DNA of 64,000 nucleotides from Rugalucina vietnamica. Its lineage: Eukaryota > Mollusca > Bivalvia > Lucinida > Lucinidae. Below the pieces are notes generated by a model that searched no databases, was not told the DNA's origin, and worked only from the letters and a program-made list of their open reading frames with translations. Shown here piece by piece: positions 25,325-37,649 of the stretch (positions within the stretch are counted from its first letter, which is position 1; the number at the start of each line of letters is the position of its first letter). The stretch is from positions 41,771,431 through 41,835,430 of the forward strand of contig OZ024882.1 in assembly GCA_964017185.1 (NCBI GenBank), given 5' to 3'. Made by a program: the position numbers and the translations under genes.

Positions 25325-25613
25325 ACGAAAACTTGCCCTTGCAATATACAGAGATTTTTTTCCAGAAGCAAAAATTGAAAACTTCATTGGAAAGAAAAAT
25401 GATATTTTTTAATATCTTTACTCAAAATATTGATTGTGGGTACACGTTAGAAGTAAGGCGGTTCTAACGAATATCCACAGTCTAAGTAGGCGGTTCTAAC
25501 GAATATCCACAGTCTAAGTTTTGGATCAGAATTACGAAAAATAGGTACACCCCTGCAAACCCTCTATTGTCATATATAAAAGTGGGGTTTAAGGGGGTAT
25601 ACATTTCATGGTA
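25325..25613. repeat. MITE family 2 copy with internal duplication
   Basis: Family ends (CGAAAACTTGCCCTTGCAAT at the left). The internal segment GGCGGTTCTAACGAATATCC is present twice in tandem. Confidence 0.7.
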
Positions 25614-25617
25614 TTCT

Positions 25618-25765
25618 GAATTAACTCATTTAAGTCTGGCGTCCCTTTTGTGGGACATAGGCAAACAGTATAGCCCCAGACGTGACGCCGCAGAACGCGG
25701 CGTCCTATCTGGGGCTATTCTGTTTGCACATAGAAATTTCTTTGAAAAATGATATAGAAAATTGC
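25618..25765. repeat. Small hairpin repeat
   Basis: An imperfect inverted repeat around GGCAAACAGTATAGCCCCAG and GGGGCTATTCTGTTTGC. A relative lies inside the foldback element at 18960-19060. Confidence 0.65.
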
Positions 25766-26584
25766 AAACAATTTTCTCTATACATTCTCTGCATAAGACA
25801 GTCACAACAGACGACTAAAGGCATGTAATATCATATCCCAAAATGCTATCCGTTACGATTTATTATCTATATATGTAGTTTTTGAAAGACAGCCATGTCA
25901 TACTTGCCTAAATAATACCTACAACGGACAACATTTTAACATGTTTAAGTGGCTAACAATGCATGTTGACCATTAAAAGAATCCTTTAAATCTCCGGAAA
26001 ACTCATGAGGCAATGTGCGTTTTGTGTAACTATGCATGAAATGATGCACCTAAGAAAGAATATCTTGAATAGATATCTAAAGGTTGAACCTTGGTGACAT
26101 TTATGTAAAGAAAAAAAAAATAGAAGAAACTTGTCATTGACACAGTTTGTTGCCTGCGTAAGTCAGGTGAAATTGATGGCATCAAATGTCCCAATTAGAT
26201 ACCAACAGCACGGTTTGGTGCGTTTTTTATCATGCAATATAATTATCAAGTATACAAATTAATGGGTGAGGCATTTTTCTCTTTAATACATTCAAAGAGT
26301 TCAAGGAGAAAAGCATTGATTCCAGAACTACCACTGTTTGCTCTGTTTCTTCGACTTACGCTACTTCGATTATACTCGTTTACAAAGGACGAGTTATGGT
26401 GCCACGATGATCGATTAAAGCCATCAAGTTTCTTTACAGACCTCTCCAATGCCCAGTGTGGTTCCGATATGATTTGTCTTTACGTTAATTGTTTAGTGTC
26501 GCTTCTTTGCTATTTTGTTTATGCGTCCGGCTTTATCTATTTAGCCCGCCTGAGCCGTCAGGCTCACAAGGTGAGCTCATGATC
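25766..26584. other. No gene seen
   Basis: Contains an open frame of 116 codons at 26232-26582 with no recognisable domain and no supporting splice or UTR signals. Considered chance. Confidence 0.4.
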
Positions 26585-27078
26585 CTACGTCTGTCCGTCC
26601 GTCGTTCACAATTTCAAAGATATTCTTCTCTGAAACAGCTTGCAAATCAAATCCAAATTTTACAGGAAGCATCTATGGGAAGAGGGATACAATGCGGTAA
26701 TAAATAATCCAGGTCACATGACCAAGATGGCCGCCATGCCCATATATGGTAAAAACCTTTAAAAATCTTCTTCTCCGGAACCACTGGACCGGTTTCAAAT
26801 AAACTTGACACGTAGCATCGGGGACAGGAGTACTATTAGGTGTATATAAATCATGACCTTTGGATGACCTTCACCTATTTTATGGCAAGGTCAATATAGG
26901 TCGCCCATGCATTTGTATGGGGAAAAGTGTTAAAAAGTCATTTGAAAGGAAACACTTTCAGGAAATGGGCAAATGGACTGAAGACATATGATTCTGAAAA
27001 CATTTGGACACCAGAGTTTGGTCTGTCCCCACCCCAGGGCAATATACATGTATATTACAATAATATTCTTCTAATATA
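26585..27078 (+). repeat. First unit of a ~440-bp satellite
   Basis: The unit contains CCAAGATGGCCGCCATGCCC, ATATGGTAAAAACC, a GGATGACCTTGACCTATTTT-like block and CTTCTTCTCCGGAACCACTGG. It begins after a TCCGTCCGTC run and is cut at 27078 by a TA-flanked element; the array resumes at 29113. Confidence 0.8.
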
Positions 27079-29110
27079 TTGAACAAAAAAAAAGAAACGC
27101 AACAATGGGCCACTGAGGATTTTCGAGTTTAAGGGTAAAACGTTGATAATTTCAGGTCTGCTGCTGTATGATTCCAATTCATAGGATATTAGGGTATATC
27201 ATACAAAACTTCGAAACTGATTTTTATTTCGATAAAAATTGAATGAGAATTTTTTGTCGTCTTAAATAATGCAAAGCGGGAAAGATTTGCTGTGCGCATG
27301 CGCATTCTTTTAAACCTCCAAATCACCAAGAAACAATGTCAGCTGCACCCTAATTAAAATTCTTGAAAAAGAAATAAAGTTTCACAACACACAAGCTCGT
27401 AATTAAAACCATCAAAATCACTATATGTTTAATCACGGCTAACAAACCTTTAAATGCGTAACCGCCGGTTAAGAAAGAAAATCCGATTCACGCCCTTCCG
27501 GTTCCGCATATGAAGACCAAGAAAAGGTAAACAAAACATACACTACTAGGATCGATTGATGATTATATTTTAGTACAGAAATATATCGATTATCTATGAA
27601 TGCTATTTTGTCACTTATTTACTATTGTAACTCAGCACCAAAGTAGCTCGCAAAATAATTTGATGTTCTTTGAGTTATTTATTCCCTTCTTCGAACCTGG
27701 TGTTCCAACAAGGCCAAAGTCGGCGAAATACAACTAAAAATTGGACAATTTGCTGGTAAATATCAAATTTTAGTGATTGTTCCACGACAAATTTACAGAT
27801 ATGTATTAACTAAATTGCATCTGATGTCTGTGCCAGTATTTCGTTGTGTTAGTGCCCGTCATTATCGATTTGAAGGGAAGGAAAAGATGGGTACGCATTT
27901 AATCATTAAAATATGAAGGATATATTTCAAGATACGTTTGAAAACCTCAACCTGTTCAAGTTATGGTATTTATTTCCCTGTAAAGCGTTTTGAAAGACAT
28001 AAAACCAAGAAAAAACAAATTAAAGTATACAGAATGCTGTAAAATCGTCTTCATGAACAGGAATATCATGCGTGTGAACTATTGTATTACATGTATTTCA
28101 TAGACAGTTTGTATTATTTTATATCAAACATTTTCACTGCAAATATCACAAACACACCAAATTTGAGTAAGCAACTATTAAGAAAGGGCGAGAGAATGTG
28201 ACAATAATCTTCAGCGTAAAACAATTAACAAAAACAAAAACTTTAATACATGTGTTCTATAATGACTATATTGCTATCATTCTAATGATTAAATTCGTAA
28301 CCGAAATGTTGACACAGCTTTTAACCACATATGCATAGAATGCATTGGCCAGAGGCAACGAAACTGTCACCAGACCTCACACAATGTTAAAATCATCTGC
28401 GCACTGTATTGCTTTCCGTTAATATGGACGTAATGAGCGGAAATCTAAAAATATCCCTGCGACTGACCCACATTTTCGTCGTGTACAATGCAATCCCAAC
28501 ATGTGTTTTGGGATAGGGAATAAAAATCATGATTATAAAGAAAAAAATCTGGAAATCCTTTGGGGTCCAAATATAGCAATGTCTAACTAATAAAATAGCA
28601 TTGAGAGAATTATAATATTTGTCTTCGAATCGAAATATTTTACTCGGAAACACGAGCTGCAAAAGTTTGTTTACCTTTTGTTGGTCATCTGATGCGAAAC
28701 CGGAAGGACATGAATCGGATTTCTTTTCTTAACCGCGGTTACGCATTTAAAGGTTTGTTAGCCGTGTTAATTGAAAGGAAGATAATTTCAATTTTCCTCC
28801 TTTTATTTCTTCACCGTGTGAGTTATATGCTGAGTGGTACATTGTGATTTTGAATGGGGGTTTATAGCGGATTTAAATCGTACCATTATTTTAATGCTTG
28901 CGCATGCGCACTGTGTGGTTTACTACTTTCAGTATGCCCACGGTCGGCATCGCATGACTCCGTAAATACTCAACAAAATGAAAATCGGTTTCTTGCATTC
29001 GGAAGCCTGACATCTGATGCGGAGTAGAAAATGCAATGATTTCTGTTTATATCATAATTTGCTCAAAATTTAGCGGAATATAATTGTTGCGTTTCTTTTT
29101 TTTTGTTCAG
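27079..29110. mobile_element. 2.0-kb long-TIR element with TA duplication
   Basis: The outer repeats are TTGAACAAAAAAAAAGAAAC and its complement, about 28 bp with one mismatch, flanked by TA on both sides. Inverted similarity continues inside: the region with TTAAATGCGTAACCGCCGG near 27450 pairs with the one near 28735-28755, and GCGCATGCGC occurs near both ends. A TA duplication is expected for Tc1/mariner-type insertion. No transposase frame was seen. It was inserted into a satellite unit. Confidence 0.78.
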
Positions 29111-29112
29111 TA

Positions 29113-30629
29113 TATATTATTTATACAATAATATAAAGATCTGCTCTGAAACAGCTTGGCCAATTCAAAGCGAAAATTTATAGGAAACATCTACATGTAT
29201 GGGAATGGGGAACCAATGTGTTTATAAATAATCCAGGTCACATGACCAAGAGGGCCGCCATGTCCATATATGGTAAAAACCCTTTAAAATCTTCTTCTTC
29301 GGAACCGCTAGGGTGATTTCAACTATACTTGATATGTAGCATCAGGGACTAGAGTACTACAATGTGTTTATAAATCATGACCTTAGGATGGCCTTGACCT
29401 ATTTTATGCACTTGAATAGAGAAAATGTTAAAATGTCATTTGAAAGGAAAAACTTGCAGGAAATTGGCAAATGGATTGAAGATGTATAATTCTGAACATG
29501 TAGCTTATGAGACGCTCTTGATTCTGAAAATATTTTGTCCCAATTTGGTCCCAAGGGGTTGGTCTGCCTCCACCCCGGGGCAATATACACGTATATTACA
29601 ATTATATTCAAATATCTTCTTCTCTGGCCAATCAAAGCCTGAAATGATAGGAAGCATCTATGGGAATGAGGAACTAAAGTGTTTATAAATAATCCAGGGC
29701 ACATGGTCAAGATGGCCGCCACGCCCATATATGGTAAAAACCCTTTATAATACTAGTATTCTTCTCCGGAACCACAGTGGCACTGGACCGATTTTATAGA
29801 AACTTGGAATGTATCATCGGGGACTGGAGTAGTAAAATGTTTTAATAAATTATGACCTTTAGATGACCTTGACCTATTTCATGGCAAGGTCAACATAGGT
29901 CGCCCATGCATTCAAATAGGGAAAATTGTTAAAATGTTATTTGAAAGGAAAACTTGCAGGAAATGGGCAAATGGATTGAAGATATATAATTCTGAAAAAA
30001 AAATTGACACCAGGGGTTCGTCTGCCCCTACCCCGGGGCAATATACATGTGTATTAGATCATTTCTATGAAACCCCTCGACCAATAAAAGCCAATTGTTT
30101 TTAAGAAACATCTATGGGAATGGGGAACCAATATGTTTATAAATAATCCAGGTCACACGACCAAGATGGCCGCCATGTCCATATATGGTAAAAACCCTTT
30201 AATATCTTCTTCTCTGGATCCACTGGGCTGATTTAAACGAAACTTGACATGTGGCATCGGGGACTGGAGCACTAAAATGTATTTATAAATCATAACCTTT
30301 GGATGACCTTGACCTACACTTTATAGCAAGCACATGCATTTGAATAGGAAAAAATGTTAAAATGTCATTTGAAAGGAAACACTTGCAGGAAATGGACAAA
30401 TGGATTAAAGATATATGATTATGAAAACATTGTGACCCCAAAGGTTGGTCTGCCTCACCCAAGGGCAATACACATGTACATTTCAAAAATATCCAAAGAT
30501 CTTCTTCTCTGAAATCGCGGGGCCAATCAAAGCCAAATTTTATAGGAAGCATCTATGGGAATGGGGAACTAATGTATTTATAAATACTCCAGGTCACATG
30601 ACCAAGATGGCCGCTATGCCCATATATAG

Positions 30630-30669
<40 letters not shown>

Positions 30670-30690
30670 TTAAAATCTCCTTCTCCGGAT
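29113..30690 (+). repeat. ~440-bp satellite array, remaining units
   Basis: Unit starts near 29135, 29613, 30050 and 30497. All carry the GATGGCCGCCATG-type core and the CTTCTTCTC…GGAACC block. The last unit is truncated after a 39-bp A run (30629-30667). Confidence 0.8.
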
Positions 30691-30713
30691 TATAGATAAG
30701 ATGTTAGAATAAG

Positions 30714-30910
30714 AATTCTCATTAAAACGTGTACACAGTCGTATTTTCGGTAAACAATTGCATTCATTTTGATGCGTACAGTTCGCATTGTGAAAAATAA
30801 TTATCCACTTCACTGTAGACGTCAGAACGCTCGTTCTCGATGAGGCGGTTCTAGCTGAACATCCCATTTCTAAATGTTCCCACAATCTATGTTTTAATGC
30901 TGAAAAATAA
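30714..30910. repeat. Probable fragment of MITE family 2
   Basis: It shares GAGGCGGTTCTA and the CCCACAATCTATGTTTTAAT region with the family, but the ends are not clear. Confidence 0.4.
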
Positions 30911-31532
30911 GAAAACCTAAGTAAGTCAGATTATTCATTTTTGTAGCCGCTGCACGCAGTTCTTTGATCTCTATGAAAGAACAAAACAAACAACTCGTAT
31001 TTTGGCATTTTTCTTTTATAGTTAATACTGTCTGACAAATACTTTCCGGTTTACATACACCCTCTTGATCTCTGTATATGACAATGATCTCTTTGCGATG
31101 CCAAGCTATTAAGACAATTTAGATACTTTTAATGGACACCAAAGTTTGACAAATATCCTCAGCCGGTTTATATTTGGTTCGAAAAAGTCCCCCTTTATCT
31201 CTGAGAGAGATGAAAGTATATACGCTTTTAATGCCAAGCTATTAAAACAAATTAAACAATTTGGATGTCATGAATCGTGACCACAAAATCTCACAAATAT
31301 CCTCCGGTTTGCATGTACCCTCCACCGGTCCCATTAACTCAAAAGGATACCTTTTCACTGTTAAGCTATTAAGATAATTTTCCCGATGTCTTTAATGGAA
31401 ACAAAGTCTAAGAAATACTGAAATTAGAGATAAGTGGGCTAATTCTACTAAACACTTGTGATTAGCCATCGGTTTCAAAGCTTCTTTGCCAATACGTGCA
31501 CGTGCCCTTCATCACAAAAACGCGACTTTTCG

Positions 31533-31535
<3 letters not shown>
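30911..31535. other. No gene seen
   Basis: Three diverged units near 31035-31085, 31140-31200 and 31270-31330 repeat CTGACAAATA…CCGGTTTACAT followed by CTCTTGATCTCTG-like sequence. It looks like an old roughly 120-bp tandem repeat. Confidence 0.35.
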
Positions 31536-31594
<59 letters not shown>

Positions 31595-31609
31595 TATTAT
31601 TATTATTAT
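31536..31609. repeat. Poly-T and ATT microsatellite
   Basis: A run of 57 T followed by five to six ATT units. The homopolymer makes long poly-Phe and poly-Lys frames that are not genes. Confidence 0.9.
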
Positions 31610-31842
31610 GTACTCTATTTCACTTTTTACTCTATTTTGTGCTTTGTACTCTATTACCGTTAACACTAAAACACCAAGGCGATTCGAACGTGGGTTTTAG
31701 ATCAGAAACAAAACTGTACACCCCGGTAACTCAAAGTTTTACATTGATATACTCGTACAAAGGTACGAGAGGCATCTTAATGTCAAGGGCGCGCTAACAT
31801 ACGGAACCTATACCCTAATTGACCAAGATTTTTCTAGATATT

Positions 31843-32066
31843 TGGGACGCGGCGTGGGAAATTCGGCGTTTCTCCTATGCGAAAACAAAGGTGCAGATCA
31901 GCTTCGCAGTAACTGCGAAGCTGATCAGCGCCTTTGTTTTCGCTACACGGATAGTGTAATTTTTTCTTCATCTAAAATCCAAAATTTCGAGCTTCTAGCC
32001 TTCTTTTGAGACTGAATAGAGCGGTTTGTGTTGGACCTGTTCGTTGTTTTTCTCACGTCGCGGCTC
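31843..32066. repeat. MITE family 1 copy
   Basis: The internal palindrome CAGCTTCGCAGTAACTGCG is intact. The left terminus is diverged and part of the right half is deleted. Confidence 0.7.
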
Positions 32067-32486
32067 ATTTATTTTACTGCCTCTACTAGTAATTTTCCAG
32101 CCTCTTTATTTGGTTGAAAACAAAACTTATCCGTTAATGACTAAATGATGTTGAAAGTCTTTAATCCTGTCTTTCTTTCCATTTATGTTATTGGATGCTA
32201 ATGGGGGTTTAAACATCTATAAATCCTGATGCAGAAATGGCTTTTAAGTTATTTTGTAAAACGGATTCAGTCAGTTTCTTGCGATTTACTTACAAGGGAT
32301 TATTATGTTAAGGTAAAGGACTAGAATCTTCATGATCTCTCATTTAAATACGGGGTAAAATAGCCAAAAGGTGGTCATTTAATTGTCTTTAATTATTTAT
32401 ATTTCAGTATATTCATTTATAGAAGTTTGATTAGAAACTCGTGGTCATTTCATATGAAATTACTAAACTCGCCGAAGCCTCGTTTA
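32067..32486. other. No gene seen
   Basis: AT-rich non-coding sequence between a MITE and a TIR element; nothing recognised. Confidence 0.4.
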
Positions 32487-33072
32487 TGCACCAGTCATTT
32501 GTAACCAAGCTGCCCCCCCCCCCCCCCGGCCGAGGAATTGCGGGTTTTTATTTTTTTAAATTTTAAAGCCTTGGTAAAAGTCCCGCCCTGCGAGGCCAAT
32601 GTTTTGGTAATATTCCTGCTAAAAGACCCGGCCCTCCGGGAACTGACAATAAGTGAGGAGCTATTTGAATGATCTTTACTCGCCTATTCCATGGTGGTGA
32701 GATTAGGCACTATGATAAGTTAGCCTAGTTGTTTCAGAGAAGAATTTGAACACCCCGTATACACATGTATCATGTAGTATACACACACCAGGGAGCCTTT
32801 GGCATCTTGGCAAATGAAGTACTTAATTAATGTTCTTGAAATTTTGCATACTAAAATACAACAGCTGTGAAATTAAAGTATATTGAATGTGAAAATACAG
32901 CTAAATACTTCATTTAAATTAATGCGAGATATTCATGTTTGAAAGTATGGTTAACACTTAAAATGCAATATTTGCGGGAAATGTAAACCCCGGAACATCC
33001 CCGGCACTGCCGGAACTCACCGGTACTTAAACCCCGCTATGTCCCTGCTGTTTCCGGCTCTTGACTGGTGCA
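32487..33072. mobile_element. TIR element with CCCGG-rich arrays, copy 1 (TTA duplication)
   Basis: Terminal repeats are TGCACCAGTCA and its complement. TTA lies outside both ends (32484-32486 and 33073-33075). Near both ends short GC-rich motifs recur (TAAAAG-CCCGGC type at the left, CCCCGG/CCCCGC type at the right); the middle is AT-rich. Non-autonomous. Confidence 0.75.
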
Positions 33073-33131
33073 TTAATAAATTTCATGTGGAATGACACTC
33101 ATGTTGAGATCCCCTAATTGTACATACATAA

Positions 33132-33598
33132 TGTACCAGTCATTTGTATCCACGGCCCCTCTTGGGCCGGGGAAGAGCGGGGCGTTTAACTTTTCAGTTT
33201 TTAAAGCCCGGCTAAAAGCCCGGTACTGCGATGTCATATTTGCAGTAAAGCCCCTGCTAAAAGCCCCGGCTCCCCGGAGGCTGACAATATTAACATTGAA
33301 CAACAGCTGGTAGTTGTTCTAATGAAAACATATGAGAGATGGTTTTGAATGAATGCACGTATCAAATGTACAGGCACATTTGTCAATTAAATAAAGACCA
33401 TAAAAGAAATTGATTAAATGTTAAAATACAACTATTATCTAATTATTTGAATTAATGTGATCGTGTATTGGCGGGAAATTAAAACCCCGACACATCCCCG
33501 ACACTGCCGGGACTCATCAGAGTTTAAATCATGGCACTTTAGCCCCGCTGTGTATCCGCTATCAAGGCCCTAAGCCGGGGACATTAATGACTGATACA
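33132..33598. mobile_element. TIR element with CCCGG-rich arrays, copy 2 (TAA duplication)
   Basis: Related to the copy 60 bp upstream and in the same orientation. Ends TGTACCAGTCATTTG and the complement of AATGACTGATACA are flanked by TAA on both sides (33129-33131 and 33599-33601). Repeated TAAAAGCCCGGT-like motifs at the left and CCCCGACAC-like motifs at the right. It ends about 140 bp before the GPCR exon. Confidence 0.75.
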
Positions 33599-33739
33599 TA
33601 AGTTCAATTTGAAACATTAGCAAACACAGGTTCGGCTGTCCATGCAATAAGCATTTAGATGAAAATTAATAAGTCAGTAATGCCTACATCGGTTTGGAAT
33701 TAATCTTGCTTTCTTTTTATAACACATAGCTTTTTTCAG

Positions 33740-35123
33740 ATTCACAACCGCCCACTTGGTGACGCTTGCATGCCTAGTTGGAACCCGCCATCCAACGAGT
33801 GCTAGTTCATCCTCAAATGATTCGGATCCTAGTTATGCTACTTCAGAAAGTCCAGTGTGTGATGAGGCAACCCACTTGGCAACCAATATCGATTTTATGG
33901 AAACTACGTCTGACACCGTGTCGCTATCAACAGCTGAAACCGCACAGGCTGCGTCGTCATTATCAACGGAAATGACGCAGGTGATGTCGCAATCCACAGT
34001 GGATAATTTCACGACACCGATCGACGATACGACGAAGAAGAATTCGATTTCATTGGCTATTTCAGAAAATGATGTCAAACAGTTTTCCTACATCACAAGA
34101 ACTATTTTAAATCCAATTATATGCTTAGTTGGGTTTGTGAGTAACAGTCTTGGTGTTGGTGTACTGAAAACACAAGCTAAACAACAGAAACTTTCAATAT
34201 TTTGGTATCTTTTCGCTCTTACGATCGCAGATATTATGTTTCTTGGACAGGGAATAATCGACAGCATTCCACGTCTTGGTCACGTGTTCGGTGTTTTCGA
34301 TACGGACCTTTCTAAATATTTAATGGCGCATTTTCGGACTGGATTAGCTTTCTTTGACTTGACATTTCTACATTCCGCCCGATACATTGTTGTCGTAATG
34401 TCATTTGAAAGACTCATTTCTGTTACGAATCCTTTGCACGTGAAGAGCACGTGGTTTGCAAAGTATCCAATGAGAATCGTCGTATTCTGTGTAATTTTCA
34501 ACGCACTGATCGCCTTGCCGATGCTGATCTTTGCTACCGTGATAACACGTCAGAGCGGGAACACAACAGAATATATCTTTACCTTCAAACATTACGACGA
34601 ATTCATGTCACACTGGTGGATCGTCGAGGCAACGTTTCACAGCTTCGTCCCGATGCTTTTTCTGGTACCAATAAACATTGCGATTCCTATTAAACTCTAT
34701 AAAGCCTCGAAATTCGCCTCGGCACTGAACAGGGACATTGCGAGCCAACAAAAGAAAGTGACCTGCACAGTAATGGCGATCACTATTTTGTACATATTTC
34801 TCACAATCCCATTCCTGGTTATGAAAATTCTTCAATATGTCGACCCAGATTTCAACATGCAGGGTCGATATCGACTCTATTTCTGGTTTATCGCCGACCT
34901 TGGCCGTTGCCTTGGATACCTGAACGCAGCCAATGATTTTCTTGTGTACTTCGTCGTCTCCAACAACTATCGATCGCTGTTTAAGGCGAAGTATTGCCGA
35001 TCTTGCGGCGCTAATCCGGCGACCCCGCGGCGACTCTATCAGAAATCGGTGGTTGAACAAACATTGTCGGGAAGTAAGGATACTTTTACGACGTCAATTT
35101 CGAACGTTTCTAAGGGATTGTAA
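33740..35123 (+). CDS. Class A (rhodopsin-family) peptide-receptor-like GPCR
   Basis: One exon carries all seven helices. An acceptor with a long pyrimidine tract (TAGCTTTTTTCAG) precedes 33740 and the frame is open from it, so the start codon may be in an unseen upstream exon. The first in-frame ATG, 33897, would give 408 residues. Numbered from that ATG: a Ser/Thr-rich N-terminus, TM1 66-90 with FVSNSLGV, TM2 with ALTIAD, TM3 ending SFERLISV in place of DRY, TM4 180-205, TM5 228-255, TM6 268-292, and TM7 with NAANDFLVY, a (N/D)PxxY variant. Family members are plasma-membrane receptors for neuropeptides coupling to G proteins; the ligand cannot be deduced. The usual TM3-ECL2 disulfide cysteines are absent. 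Nearest type by pattern: invertebrate FMRFamide-receptor-like or orphan receptors. Confidence 0.85.
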
Positions 35124-35697
35124 ATTTTTTTCTGACAGAACTCCTATATTCTTTGTGTTTGTTTGACTGTTTGTTTGTGTGCTTACGGACATACGTGTAA
35201 GTAAGTAAGAATATTTCACAAGTCAAAAAGGCTATAAAGCCCATGAGGCTTTAAAGGCTATAAAGCCCATTGGCGACAGTACAGTACAACGGCATATTTA
35301 ATGAAAATATGTGTATGTTACGTTTTCTATGTCTTAAATATAGATAGCACAATCTTAAACTATTATACTGACGTAACAAAAACGCCTGAGTCAAGTTTGA
35401 TATTTATGAGAAGATTTATGACACAAGCAGGACTTACATGTATATTTCACAAATAATATCTTTAGTGCATTGAAAAAGTCATAGAAACTTTACAGGATTA
35501 GTTTTATAATCAAGTTTAGTTGTAGCATTTTATTTTGTATTGACAAAGTGCGATTTGAATTCAAATCTTGGGTGCCTTTATTAGCAAAAATACGGCAAGT
35601 TTCCTACTTTAAACAAAAGTAAATGACAATCCTCAGCCCTCTGTATAACATGTGTGTCTATTTACAATTGTTATATTCATAATTAAAAGTAAATTGA

Positions 35698-35703
35698 AAT
35701 AAA
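35698..35703 (+). terminator. Possible polyadenylation signal of the GPCR gene
   Basis: The first clear AATAAA after the GPCR stop, about 575 bases downstream. Placement is inferred. Confidence 0.4.
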
Positions 35704-37161
35704 GAAAGGAAGTGGATGTATTTGTAAACATTTCCAGCATATTGCACCAGTTTGACCTTTGACCTTTCTGTGTATCAAACCCATGTGTCAATTTAATCAT
35801 TGTGACATGTATCTAAAACATTTTGTATAAACTTGCTGTTGGTTTCATTTATTTTGTAACATTTTCGTGACAAAAAGCACACACTTTTTTCTTCTTACAA
35901 AATGCATTAAGTTGACCTTTGACCTCACTGTGACCTTAAAATGCAAATTCACGCTGGGCATCCGGCCCTATGTTGTTTTAGTAACCTAAGAAATAATTTT
36001 AGCCTGGATGTCGAGCATAAACAAAAAATGGCATCATGAGTTATCGTAGGAATCAAGGACGGCCGGCTATTCTCGGCTATTCAATTTAAATTATGCGACT
36101 ACATGCAAATATACTCGAGGTGTGCATACGAATATTACGGCGTCGCTTATGAAATGCTTCATCATTAGAACTAGTAAGCATTAGAGACGCCGACGTCAAA
36201 AAGAGTTTGCTGCAGGAGCGTCAGCAAAAATGCTACGGTAACAAAAATCGACAGAGGAATCTTATACCGAAGCGAATGATGGTCCCGGCCTATGGAGTCG
36301 CTTCGGACGCCAGAAACAGGATCTTTTTTTTTTTCTTGTGAAAAGTCGCTATATTATTTGTCAGTATTTCAACGTCACGTAGTCCAGTAATGTACATTTC
36401 AAAATTTTGATGTTCTTGAGTTTGTAAAACGACTTTGCAGGAATTTCAAGAATTTTCACGTCAAAAATGTCTGTATCATGACGTCAGAATGCAATTTAAA
36501 AATTGTGCACCCACACAAGTTTTGTGAAAACTGCGCATCTTAACCCGATTTGGTTTATGCTACACCATGCGAGAGAACATAAAAATAAGGAAATGCAAAT
36601 GTCGATCACATTGTATAGATAGATCTATTGATCAAGTGATGAGACGTTTATTGTTGACGTCAGTATATAATTGTACAAACTACTGCTCAAATATATTAAT
36701 GATATGGTTTTGCAGACAACTGATAAGTAAAGTCACATTTGCATGTATTTGCAAAACTCCTGACACATGTAACTATTGTACAATAGGAGTGACTTTGTTA
36801 GTTTTGATTTTTGCACTAGACAGAGCACTTGGATGACACCTGAAGGGGAAGGCGTAACAAGTTCGTGCAAGTGCATTTTACAGGTATATTGAAAAGAAAG
36901 TCAGCAAAATATTTACGATTCTTATTGCCTTTCAATGTCGCCTCATACGATGCTAAAACCCATAAAAACCTCAGTAAGCTTATTTATTTGATCCAGCGCT
37001 TCTCACGAAAAATCATCTCCTAGACGTGCGCAACTAACCATACAATGCAAAGTTGCACATATTTTTCACTTTTTCATATTAAATCTGCCGTCAGTGCTGC
37101 TGCGTTAATTACGCTTTATTTACGGGCTGTTGACTATAGCAGCTCTTTGTTGTTATTAATT
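35704..37161. other. No gene seen
   Basis: Non-coding AT-rich DNA with TTGACCTTTGACCT-like stretches. An 89-codon frame at 36567-36836 is cysteine-rich but shows no recognisable domain or signal sequence and is not called. Confidence 0.4.
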
Positions 37162-37395
37162 GAGCCTGTGCATGGGAAACCCAACAATGTGGTTTCCGAC
37201 CAGGTCCGACACAAACCGGGCTGTACAGTCACAGAAGATGGTTAGAGGCTGGAAATTTGGGATTTAGAAAGTAAAGGAATTGTACTATCCGTGTAGTGAA
37301 AACAAAGGCGCTGATCAGCTTCGCAGTCACTGCGAAGCTGATCTGCGCCTTTGTTTTCACCTATGCAGATCGCTGGTTTTCCCATGCGGCGGCTC
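37162..37395. repeat. MITE family 1 copy, inverted
   Basis: Complete, with palindrome CAGCTTCGCAGTCACTGCG. AATT directly flanks both ends. Confidence 0.8.
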
Positions 37396-37649
37396 AATTC
37401 TGCTTTTCGCTTAAGCTAGTATAATCTCACTTCGGAAAGGATTTTGTGGTAAATTTGATACGACTTTAAGAGGAATAATTAACAATTCATGTACTTCTAA
37501 TGCCTGATTTAGGTTGACGCCGAGTATGTCTAATATTTCCAGACGAAAGAGTGCAAACAGGTGAATCAATTAGTTTTAAAACATCTTTAAGAATTTTCAG
37601 CTTGTTGAAGGAAAATGAGACTAACGCCATTCCAGGCACGCAAGTTGAC

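Noticed and set aside
26232-26582. 116-codon frame
   Set aside because: No recognised domain and no support from neighbouring signals; overlaps an opposite-strand frame.
31458-31797. Frames with long poly-Phe, poly-Leu or poly-Lys
   Set aside because: Produced by a 57-base T run.
36567-36836. Cysteine-containing 89-codon frame
   Set aside because: No ShKT or EGF spacing, no signal peptide, no splice or polyA context.
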